Below, piece by piece: positions 38,735 to 46,387 of a DNA stretch of 64,000 nucleotides. The stretch lies in the NCBI RefSeq assembly GCF_001281485.1, contig NZ_CP012669.1:806001-870000 (forward strand). Direction: 5' to 3'. Position numbers and translations under genes: made by a program. Position 1 is the stretch's first letter. Each line of letters opens with the position of its first letter. The notes beneath the pieces were generated by a model. It made no database searches and had not been told where the DNA came from. It worked only from the letters and a program-made list of their open reading frames with translations. The DNA is from Altererythrobacter epoxidivorans (GTDB taxonomy: Bacteria > Pseudomonadota > Alphaproteobacteria > Sphingomonadales > Sphingomonadaceae).

Positions 38735-39508
38735 CTAACCGTGCGCGGCGCGGTGCTTGTCGAGCACCTTCTTCACGCGGCCCAGCGCTTCACCCACGAG
38801 CTTCGGAAATTGCTCCGGCTCGAGATGGAGGATCGCGTTGTGCGCAGCAGCGACGATCTTCGCCTCGTGCCAGCGGATGCCGAGATCGATCGCCCATTCG
38901 CGGAACGCGTCGGCTGCGCCTGCTTCCGGCTTCAATGCCTTTGCCAGCGTGGGATGGAAGTCCATGCGGTCCGTCATCGGCAGGACCGAAAGCGGGAAGC
39001 CCTTGCGCAGGTAGGTGAAGGTATCATCCACATGGATCACCCCGCTCGCCTTGTGAAGCGCGAGGACGGAGGAGAAATGTACATTTTCGTCGTCGCAGAC
39101 GAGCGGTACGCCTGCAGGGACCGAGAATTCGAACCACTCGCCAAACTGGCCAGACAGGGCATCGCTTTCGCATAGCGTGTCCTGCCACGGAAGGTCGGGC
39201 ATCTTGCGCTTGTGGCGCGCAGTTCCATACAGCTTTGCATCCGGAAAGGTGCCGTGCATCCATTCGCAATGCAGCGTGTGGAACGGGTGCAGGTTGAGGA
39301 TCGCTTCGATCTTCTCACCGCGATCGGTCATGCGGTCCACTTCCTCGCGCACCGCGTCGGGCAGGGTATAGCTGTCTAGGAACACGAAGCGGCCGGGCTC
39401 AAACTCGACCAGCGAACATTGCGTTCCGACATTGAGGATGCCGCCAATGCGAAAGTCCCCGCGGATCGAGTAGAAGCCGCTGCCGAGATCGATGATGTCG
39501 TCGCTCAA
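38735..39508 (-). CDS. hypothetical, possible degenerate metallo-beta-lactamase fold
   Basis: A 257-residue cytoplasmic protein. A LNLHPFHTLHCEWMHG segment near 72-87 has spaced histidines like a metallo-beta-lactamase metal site, but without the HxHxDH order; GVIHVDDTFTYL and AAHNAILHL could supply further ligands. The start is TTG at 39508 because GGAGG lies 6 nt upstream; in-frame TTG codons further up lack a ribosome site. Function unknown. It converges with the ornithine decarboxylase gene. Confidence 0.75.
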   Translation of the reverse strand: MSDDIIDLGSGFYSIRGDFRIGGILNVGTQCSLVEFEPGRFVFLDSYTLPDAVREEVDRMTDRGEKIEAILNLHPFHTLHCEWMHGTFPDAKLYGTARHKRKMPDLPWQDTLCESDALSGQFGEWFEFSVPAGVPLVCDDENVHFSSVLALHKASGVIHVDDTFTYLRKGFPLSVLPMTDRMDFHPTLAKALKPEAGAADAFREWAIDLGIRWHEAKIVAAAHNAILHLEPEQFPKLVGEALGRVKKVLDKHRAAHG

Positions 39509-39573
39509 AATGCCCTCCGTGCCTTTGGTCAACAAACGGCGCGGGGCCTATAAGTTTCCCTGCCTGCCAGGTC

Positions 39574-40269
39574 TCAGTCGAAACCGATGAAATTGGCGCT
39601 TTCGTCGACAGATTTGCGATTGGTATAGACGGAGTTCGCCGGGAAGTCCGGGTCCGGCCAGCCAAGTGCGACCGCTTTCATGATGACCTGGTCGTCCGGG
39701 ATATGCGCATGTTCGCGCACCACGGGCGATTGCATGATGCCTTGCGAGTTGATGACGCAGCCGAGGCCGCGCGACCAGGCGGCATTGACGAGTGCCGTAG
39801 TCACAGCGCCGCAATCGAATGCCGTGTCGTCGCTGTCGGAAAGCTCGCGGTCGTAGGTGACGATGACGCAGACGGGCGCATCGAACTGGCGGAAGCCGCG
39901 CAGGACCCAGTCCTGCCGTTTTTCCTTGTTGTCGCGCTCGATCCCCATAGCGCCGAACAATTGCACCGCACATTCGACCTGGCGTTCGCGGTGCACTCCC
40001 TCGAATGCATGGCCGCGGCGGAATTCGCGGCTGTCGGGCTCGCCTGCGAGGATGCGCTCGGTATTCCCCTTGCGAATACGATCGAGCGGCTCGCCGGTGA
40101 TGACGTGGAAGTGCCACGGCTGCGTGTTCATCGAGGTGGGGGAGCGCATCGCCATCGACAGCACTTCCTCGATCAGTTCGCGTGGCACCGGCTTGTCCAG
40201 ATAGCCGCGGATGCTGCGCCGTCCGCGCACGACGTCTTCGTAAGTCTGGTCAGGGCTGCCGGGTGTCAC
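39574..40269 (-). CDS. nitroreductase family protein
   Basis: A 231-residue flavoenzyme of the NfsB/FRase group. RRSIRGYLDKPVP at 17-29 and RSPTSMNTQPWHF near 42-54 bind FMN and NAD(P)H; WSRGLGCVINSQG and NAAWSRGLG are typical of the second half. The start is GTG at 40269 with GAGAGGA 11 nt upstream. Substrate unknown. Confidence 0.88.
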   Translation of the reverse strand: MTPGSPDQTYEDVVRGRRSIRGYLDKPVPRELIEEVLSMAMRSPTSMNTQPWHFHVITGEPLDRIRKGNTERILAGEPDSREFRRGHAFEGVHRERQVECAVQLFGAMGIERDNKEKRQDWVLRGFRQFDAPVCVIVTYDRELSDSDDTAFDCGAVTTALVNAAWSRGLGCVINSQGIMQSPVVREHAHIPDDQVIMKAVALGWPDPDFPANSVYTNRKSVDESANFIGFD

Positions 40270-40349
40270 GTTGGTTGGTCCTCTCTCTCTTTGCGCACAG
40301 GATTAGACCACCGCGAGCGGCGAGCAAAATCCCTTACGTAAACGTGGTG

Positions 40350-41207
40350 TCAGGCGGTGAAGTAAGGCCGGTCTCCGGCGATGGTCACACGTTCCATCAC
40401 GCGCCGCGCCGGGAAATAATCCGATACGGCGAAATGCTGGCATACGCGGTTGTCCCAGAAGGCGACCGAGTTGGGTTGCCAGCGGAACCTGCACTGGACC
40501 TCGACGTCCCAGGCGGTCTTGTAGAGGTGGTCGAGCAGCCAGTCGCTCTCCTTTCGTGAGAGGCCTTCGATATGGCTGGTGAAGCCGGTGTTGACGTAGA
40601 TCGCCCGTTCACCGGTTTCCGGATGGGTGCGGATGACCGGATGCCTCATCGGCGGATATTTCTCGTGCAGTTCCTCCGGCGTCTTGCCGAGGCGTTTGGC
40701 GAAGACGCGGGCGATGTCGTGGACCGCCGTCAGCCCTTCGCAAAACTGCTGCATTTTTTCGCTCAGGCGCTCGTAGGCGAGATGCATGTTGGCGAACAGC
40801 GTATCGCCGCCGCATTCGGGCACTTCGCGGGCGTACAGGATCGAACCGAGCGAAGGGCATTCGCGCCAGGTGACATCGGAATGCCAGTTGTTTTCCGAAC
40901 CGCGGCTGTTGGGCCCATGAACGATGCGCAGGACTTCGGGATTTTCCTGGTCCTTCGGTGTTGCGGGATGGATTTCCAGATCACCGAAATGACGGGCAAA
41001 GGCGATGTGCTGTTCCTGCGTCATTTCCTGATCGCGGAAGAATACCACGCCATACCTGAGAAGCGCGGCACGGATTTCGGGTATGCGCGATGCGATGTCG
41101 CTCGCGCCGAGATTGACGCCATGAATTTCCGCACCGATGGCCGGTGTCATCGGGCGCACATCGAGTGTGCCGGTATCTAGTCCTGTCCTGTCTGCAACGG
41201 TCGCCAT
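40350..41207 (-). CDS. TauD/TfdA family alpha-ketoglutarate dioxygenase
   Basis: A 285-residue Fe(II)/2-oxoglutarate oxygenase. The iron facial triad is H109 and D111 in NNWHSDVTW and H258 in QHFAVSDYFP; the 2-oxoglutarate arginine is R269 or R273 in RRVMER. Length and motifs match taurine/2,4-D type dioxygenases, but the substrate is open. ATG at 41207 follows GGGAGAG. Confidence 0.9.
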   Translation of the reverse strand: MATVADRTGLDTGTLDVRPMTPAIGAEIHGVNLGASDIASRIPEIRAALLRYGVVFFRDQEMTQEQHIAFARHFGDLEIHPATPKDQENPEVLRIVHGPNSRGSENNWHSDVTWRECPSLGSILYAREVPECGGDTLFANMHLAYERLSEKMQQFCEGLTAVHDIARVFAKRLGKTPEELHEKYPPMRHPVIRTHPETGERAIYVNTGFTSHIEGLSRKESDWLLDHLYKTAWDVEVQCRFRWQPNSVAFWDNRVCQHFAVSDYFPARRVMERVTIAGDRPYFTA

Positions 41208-41249
41208 ATTTCTCTCCCCGACGGGAGGATGCGCGATCCTGCGCAAAGG

Positions 41250-41528
41250 TCAAGCGTCGACGAACTTTCTCGCGCTTTCCCGGCGATGCGGGCAGCCAGG
41301 CCAGCAGCAGGGCCGCTTCTTGCCGTCGAGAACTTCCTCGACCATTCGCTGGCGCCGCTTTTCGCGCGTTGCCTCCTGCTTGGCCGAAATGGTCCAGCAG
41401 ATGTATTCGTTGCGGCCAAGCTCGGTCAGCTTGTCCCACCGGGATTGAAGCCCCGGCACATTCGCCAGCAGATCTTCGATTTCAGGAGGTGTGGAATGCC
41501 GGAAGTCGGGATCGGCCGCTTCCGTCAT
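41250..41528 (-). CDS. YdeI/OmpD-associated-like small protein
   Basis: A 92-residue protein whose C-terminal region (RNEYICWTISAKQEATREKR) matches the YdeI/OmpD-associated family. A CCWPGCPHR near the end adds two cysteines. The ATG at 41528 lies 4 bp after the hemA stop, so it is likely co-transcribed with hemA. Function unknown. Confidence 0.8.
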   Translation of the reverse strand: MTEAADPDFRHSTPPEIEDLLANVPGLQSRWDKLTELGRNEYICWTISAKQEATREKRRQRMVEEVLDGKKRPCCWPGCPHRRESARKFVDA

Positions 41529-41532
41529 CGCA

Positions 41533-42753
41533 TCAGGCGGCCTTCGCCAGTTCCAGTTCCATCCGGTCCCAGATTTCCACCAGGGCGGCAACGAGTTCGT
41601 CCATCATTTCCGCGGTGTGGGCAGGGCCGGGGGTAAAGCGCAGGCGCTCCGTCCCGCGCGGCACGGTCGGGAAATTGATCGGCTGCACATACACGCCGTA
41701 TTCGGCGAGCAGGATGTCGCTGATCTTCTTGGCGCGGACAGGATCGCCGATCATCAACGGCACGATGTGCGTCACGCTGTCCATCACCGGCAGGCCCGCA
41801 TCGCGCATCTTCTGCTTGAGCGTGGCAGCGGCAGCCTGCTGGCCATCGCGTTCCACACTTGAAGATTTGAGGTGCTTCACCGCTGCAAGGACGCCGGCAA
41901 CGAGCACGGGCGACAGCGAGGTCGTGAAGATGAAGCCCGGCGCATAGCTGCGAATGCAGTCGATTATGCGGGTGTCTGCAGCGATATAGCCGCCCATTAC
42001 GCCGAACGCCTTGCCCAGCGTGCCTTCGATGATGTCGATGCGGTGCGCGGCTTCGTCGCGTTCGGAAATGCCGCCGCCGCGCTTGCCGTACATGCCGACC
42101 GCATGGACTTCGTCGATGTAGGTCAGGGCGTTGTATTTTTCGGCAAGGTCGCAGATTTCGTGGATCGGGGCGACGTCGCCATCCATCGAATAGACGCTTT
42201 CGAAAGCGATGACCTTGGGCGTGTCATGGTCTTCTGCGGCGAGCAGTTCTTCGAGATGCGCCATGTCATTGTGGCGGAAGACGCGCTTCTCGCTTCCCGA
42301 ATTGCGGATGCCGGCAATCATGCTGGCGTGGTTCAATTCGTCGGAGAAGATCACGCAGCCCGGCAGCAGCTTCGCCAGCGTCGACAGGGTTGCATCGTTC
42401 GAGACATAGCCGCTGGTGAAAAGCAGCGCGCCATCCTTGCCGTGAAGGTCGGCGAGTTCTCTCTCGAGTTCGATGTGGAGGTGCGTATTGCCGCCGATAT
42501 TGCGCGTGCCGCCCGACCCTGCACCGACGTCGTGCAGCGCGTTTTCCATCGCCTCGATCACCTTGGGGTGCTGGCCCATGGCGAGATAGTCGTTCGAACA
42601 CCACACGGTAATCGGCTTCGGGCCGTTATGGCCGTGAAAACAGCGCGCGTTCGGAAACGCGCCCTTGTTGCGCATGATGTCGATGAAGACGCGGTAGCGC
42701 CCTTCTTCATGGAGGCGGTCGATCGCCTTGTCGAAGATCTGGTCGTAGTTCAC
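41533..42753 (-). CDS. hemA: 5-aminolevulinate synthase
   Basis: Condenses glycine with succinyl-CoA to 5-aminolevulinate, the C4 (Shemin) route to haem that marks Alphaproteobacteria. The 406-residue PLP protein has the PLP lysine K248 in [27 protein letters not shown] at 51-61 and [12 protein letters not shown] near 212-223. A palindrome with a GAATGATTC core lies about 92 bp upstream and may be an iron operator. Confidence 0.96.
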   Translation of the reverse strand: MNYDQIFDKAIDRLHEEGRYRVFIDIMRNKGAFPNARCFHGHNGPKPITVWCSNDYLAMGQHPKVIEAMENALHDVGAGSGGTRNIGGNTHLHIELERELADLHGKDGALLFTSGYVSNDATLSTLAKLLPGCVIFSDELNHASMIAGIRNSGSEKRVFRHNDMAHLEELLAAEDHDTPKVIAFESVYSMDGDVAPIHEICDLAEKYNALTYIDEVHAVGMYGKRGGGISERDEAAHRIDIIEGTLGKAFGVMGGYIAADTRIIDCIRSYAPGFIFTTSLSPVLVAGVLAAVKHLKSSSVERDGQQAAAATLKQKMRDAGLPVMDSVTHIVPLMIGDPVRAKKISDILLAEYGVYVQPINFPTVPRGTERLRFTPGPAHTAEMMDELVAALVEIWDRMELELAKAA

Positions 42754-42844
42754 GCGGTTGTTCCGCTTATCTGCTGCGGCCAGTGCCGCCGTCCAAGTGG
42801 CAGGGACTTAGGCGTTTCGGATGCATTTTGCCACTGCGATCTTT

Positions 42845-42857
42845 GCGAATGATTCGC
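42845..42857 (-). promoter_or_regulatory. palindrome upstream of hemA, candidate iron-regulator site
   Basis: GCGAATGATTCGC is a perfect 13-bp palindrome with odd centre, 92 bp before the hemA start. GAATGATTC is the core of several alphaproteobacterial iron-regulator sites (Fur/Mur and Irr types). Assignment is by resemblance only. Confidence 0.5.
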
Positions 42858-42902
42858 GATTACTCAGGGGGTGATTTCCGGTGATTCTGGCGGCGGGTGC
42901 GA

Positions 42903-43700
42903 TCAGAAACGGACCAGCTTTTCGATACCGAACCCGGCGAATACCGGTGCGAGTCTCTCGAACTCTTCCAGCGGTCCGGTCGTGACCGCCATGCTCGAAG
43001 CAGAGCCGTCGAATTCCTGCCCTTGCGTCAGATGCACGATCCGCCGGGCGATGCCTTCGGCACCGTCGATCAGCGCCACTTCAGGTCCGAATGCCGCCTG
43101 TAGTTCGTCCCTCAGCAACGGGAAGTGCGTGCAGGCAAGGACCACGGTGTCGATCCGGTTGCCGCTGGCCATTTCGGTAAGCGCATCGACCGCAGATCGT
43201 ACAGCGGTACCATCCACCACCTCTCCGCGCAGTTTGGCTTCCGCTGCTTCGACGAGGCCCGGGGCGGCGTGGCGCAACAGCAGCTTGTCTGTGGCGAATT
43301 CGGCCTCGAGATTGTCGACATAGGCCTGGCGGATCGTCGCTTCGGTGCCAAGCAGGCCGATCGTCCCGGTCCTGGTCATGGCCGCAGCCGGCTTGATCGC
43401 GGGCACGGTGCCGACAATCGGAATTTCGAGCACTTCGCGAACCATGCCGAGCGCGATCGTGCTCGCCGTGTTGCAGGCGATGCAGGCGAGGCGAGGGCGA
43501 TAGCGTTCGCTCATCCGCCCCAGCAACCCCGCCACGCGCGCGGCGATCTGGGCCTCCGACTTTGTCCCGTAGGGCAATCCGGCCATGTCTGCGGCATAGA
43601 TCACCGGCGCATCGGGCAGCAGCTTGCGCACCTCTGCCAGCACCGTGAGTCCCCCGACACCGGAATCGAACAGCAGGATGGGGGCGGATGCGTCGGAAAT
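42903..43700 (-). CDS. murI: glutamate racemase, probable ATT start
   Basis: Makes D-glutamate for peptidoglycan. Catalytic cysteines are C76 in CIACNTAS and C190 in VVLACTHFPLL; the DSGVGG motif at 12-17 holds the catalytic-site aspartate. A GTG at 43643 would start after that motif and cannot be the true start. The frame runs back to a TAG at 43746-43748 with no ATG, GTG or TTG; ATT at 43700 gives an N-terminus (SDASAPILLFDSG) of the usual kind, with GGGA 7 nt upstream. Product 265 residues. It lies between hemA and plsY. Confidence 0.9.
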   Translation of the reverse strand: MSDASAPILLFDSGVGGLTVLAEVRKLLPDAPVIYAADMAGLPYGTKSEAQIAARVAGLLGRMSERYRPRLACIACNTASTIALGMVREVLEIPIVGTVPAIKPAAAMTRTGTIGLLGTEATIRQAYVDNLEAEFATDKLLLRHAAPGLVEAAEAKLRGEVVDGTAVRSAVDALTEMASGNRIDTVVLACTHFPLLRDELQAAFGPEVALIDGAEGIARRIVHLTQGQEFDGSASSMAVTTGPLEEFERLAPVFAGFGIEKLVRF

Positions 43701-43809
43701 GGTGCTTTCCCGTCTGGCTTGGCTTGTCGAACGCCGGTCTTTTACCTAGGCCTGTTCAAATTGAAAGCAGGGCATCGTCCTGATCTCTAGGGAGGAATGG
43801 CGGCAGCCG

Positions 43810-44418
43810 ATGGAAACGCTCTACGCACTCGGTCTGGGATACTTGCTTGGCTCCGTCCCCTTCGGGCTGCTGCTTACGAAAGCGGCCGGGCTCGGCGATG
43901 TACGCAACATCGGCAGCGGCAATATCGGCGCGACCAACGTGTTGCGCACCGGGAACAAGGGGCTGGCCGCTGCAACGCTGGTGGCCGACCTCGTCAAAGG
44001 GTTCCTGCCCGTCTTCCTGGCAGGGCAGTTCTATCAGGGATACGGCCTGGCAGAGGCGAGCATGGGCCCGATGGCCGCAGCTGCCCTTGGCGCGGTGGTC
44101 GGGCATTGCTTCCCGGTCTGGCTCAAGTTCAAGGGGGGCAAGGGCGTTGCGACCAATGCGGGCGTCAGCTTCGGCCTCGGCTGGCCGATCGGTCTCGCCT
44201 ACGCCATTGTCTGGTTGAGCGTACTTGCTCTGGTCCGCATCAGCTCCGTTGCTGGGATGAGCGCGGTGGTGGCGGCAGCCATTGCCGCTGCCGCATTTGG
44301 CTACGAGCAATTCATTCCCGTACTCGCCGTGATCGCCGGCCTGATCATTTTCCTGCATCGCCAGAACATCCAGCGCCTGATCGCCGGTGAAGAGCCGAGG
44401 GTCGGTTCGAAAAAATGA
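43810..44418 (+). CDS. plsY: glycerol-3-phosphate acyltransferase
   Basis: PlsY transfers an acyl group from acyl-phosphate to glycerol-3-phosphate, starting phospholipid synthesis. The 202-residue protein has five hydrophobic segments and the motifs GSVPFG near 15, GSGNIGATNVLRTGNK near 34-49 and GGKGVATN near 111. It ends 16 bp before dprA. Confidence 0.95.
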   Translation: METLYALGLGYLLGSVPFGLLLTKAAGLGDVRNIGSGNIGATNVLRTGNKGLAAATLVADLVKGFLPVFLAGQFYQGYGLAEASMGPMAAAALGAVVGHCFPVWLKFKGGKGVATNAGVSFGLGWPIGLAYAIVWLSVLALVRISSVAGMSAVVAAAIAAAAFGYEQFIPVLAVIAGLIIFLHRQNIQRLIAGEEPRVGSKK

Positions 44419-44434
44419 GACGGGCAGGCCGCTG

Positions 44435-45547
44435 ATGCAGGACCAGGGGTCGCAGCCGGTCCTCTCGCAAGAGGAAGCATTCGCACGGATCCGATTGCTG
44501 CGCAGCCCGCGCATCGGCCCGGTTTCCTATCGCCAGCTTTTGGCCCGGTTCGGCAATGCCCTTGCCGCCATCGATGCCCTGCCAGACGTCGCGGCCAGAT
44601 CCGGCAGGCAGTATCGCGCCGCCCCTGTCGCATCGATCGAGGCTGAGGTGCAGCAAACCCGCAAGGCCGGTGCACGCTACCTGTTTCACGACCAGCCAGA
44701 TTATCCGCTGCTGCTGGCGCAGATCGGGGGCGCGCCGCCGATCATCAGCTATCGCGGCAATCTGGCGCTCGCTACCCGGCCGTGCGTCGCCATGGTGGGT
44801 GCGCGCAATGCAAGCGCTGCGGCCATCAAGATTGCGCGGGAATTCGCCGCCGCATTGGCCGAGGCAGGCTTCACGGTCGTCAGCGGGCTGGCGCGCGGGA
44901 TTGATGGTGCCGCCCACGAGGGCGCCTTTCCAGCAACCATCGGCGTCATCGCGAGCGGGATCGAAATCGCCTATCCACCGCAGCATGCCGATTTGCAGGA
45001 GAAGATCGCCTGTGACGGCCTGCTGATCGCCGAGCAACCGCCCGGCACCGAACCGCGCGGCAGCCATTTCCCCAGCCGCAACCGCATCATCGCCGGTCTG
45101 GCGGCAGGCACACTGGTGGTGGAAGCGGCGCCCAAGTCCGGGTCGCTCATCACGGCACGCCTGGCGGGCGAGGCGGGGCGGGAGGTCATGGCGATTCCGG
45201 GAAGTCCGCTCGATGCTCGCAGCCAGGGATGCAATCAGTTGATCCGCGAGGGGGCCGTGCTGGTGCAATCGCCCGACGACGTGGTCGAACTGCTTTCCGG
45301 TTTCGACGGTGTTCCGCGATCAAGCTTTCGCGAAAGCGGATCGGAGCAATTCTATGACTTCGAGGATCTGGCCGATTCCGAACCTGCCGACATCGGTAGC
45401 CTGCTTACCACCGCGCCGATTGGTGTGGACGAATTGATCCGCCAGTCGGACAGCACGGCAGCTTCTGTCCAGATGGCCTTGCTTGATCTTGAAATATCGG
45501 GAAAATTGGTCCGGCATGCTGGTGGGCGCGTGTCGCTTTCAGCCTAG
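44435..45547 (+). CDS. dprA: DNA-processing protein DprA
   Basis: Loads RecA on incoming single-stranded DNA in natural transformation, and is kept in many genomes for recombination. The 370-residue protein has the Rossmann-like core with SGLARGIDGAAHEGA near 148-162 and GSHFPSRNRIIAGL near 213-226, and a C-terminal winged-helix-like region from about 315. ATG at 44435 matches the family's N-terminus. Other competence genes are not in the window. Confidence 0.92.
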   Translation: MQDQGSQPVLSQEEAFARIRLLRSPRIGPVSYRQLLARFGNALAAIDALPDVAARSGRQYRAAPVASIEAEVQQTRKAGARYLFHDQPDYPLLLAQIGGAPPIISYRGNLALATRPCVAMVGARNASAAAIKIAREFAAALAEAGFTVVSGLARGIDGAAHEGAFPATIGVIASGIEIAYPPQHADLQEKIACDGLLIAEQPPGTEPRGSHFPSRNRIIAGLAAGTLVVEAAPKSGSLITARLAGEAGREVMAIPGSPLDARSQGCNQLIREGAVLVQSPDDVVELLSGFDGVPRSSFRESGSEQFYDFEDLADSEPADIGSLLTTAPIGVDELIRQSDSTAASVQMALLDLEISGKLVRHAGGRVSLSA

Positions 45548-45567
45548 GCAACATTCGGGGGGTATCA

Positions 45568-46281
45568 ATGCAGCGTGACAGGGATTTCGCAGGTTTCATG
45601 GGGCAAACGCTCGATCTTGTCGGGCGTAACATTCCCGTCGTCTTCCTCTACATCGTGGTTATCGGCGGGTTGAACGCATTCGGGCTCATGGCGGGCCTCA
45701 TCGATTCTACGGACACGATCGCCGGTGCCGGAATGGGGTTCAGCGTCGATGCGTCGGACAGCCTGACGTCTGCGGCGTTCCAACTGGGCGTGGCGATCCT
45801 ATCGATTATCGCCGGCTATTTCGTGCTTTCCAAATTGCTCGAAAGCGCCGGCCGTCTGAAGGCAACGGATACGCGGATCTGGGCCTATATCGGGATGTCG
45901 ATCCTTTCGATGATCGGCATCGTGCTCGGATTGATCCTGATCATCGTTCCCGGCCTGATCCTGCTGGTGCGCTGGTCGGCAGCATCGGGTTTCCTGATCG
46001 GGGGGCGCAGGGGCATTACGGAATCGCTCGGCGCCAGCTGGGAAGCGACCCGTGGTTACAGCTGGTCGATCTTCTTTGCAGCTCTTGTCCTTTTCCTGGG
46101 GCTGATCATCATCGCTGGCGCTTTCGGTGCGATGCTGGCGTTCACCGGCATCGACCTGATGATCGCACTGGGATCGAGCATTGGTGAAGCGGCCGGAAAC
46201 GTGCTGGCCTTTGCCTTCGGAATCGGCGTGTACACGCTCGTTGCCGATGACAGCACGGAAACGGCCGACGTCTTTGCCTGA
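45568..46281 (+). CDS. hypothetical multi-pass membrane protein
   Basis: A 237-residue integral membrane protein with about five or six hydrophobic stretches, the clearest at 22-42, 70-90, 110-135 and 165-190. SWEATRGYSWSIFF and a glycine/alanine-rich helix pattern resemble membrane domains found beside glycerophosphodiester phosphodiesterases, but the match is weak. Function unknown. It lies between dprA and topA. Confidence 0.75.
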   Translation: MQRDRDFAGFMGQTLDLVGRNIPVVFLYIVVIGGLNAFGLMAGLIDSTDTIAGAGMGFSVDASDSLTSAAFQLGVAILSIIAGYFVLSKLLESAGRLKATDTRIWAYIGMSILSMIGIVLGLILIIVPGLILLVRWSAASGFLIGGRRGITESLGASWEATRGYSWSIFFAALVLFLGLIIIAGAFGAMLAFTGIDLMIALGSSIGEAAGNVLAFAFGIGVYTLVADDSTETADVFA

Positions 46282-46387
46282 CAGCACCACGGGCATTTCG
46301 TCTGAACGGATGACTTGACGAACGCGAAAGCGGGACCCCACTTTGCGCGTACGCACACGTATACGCGTAAGGGACATACAAAATATA

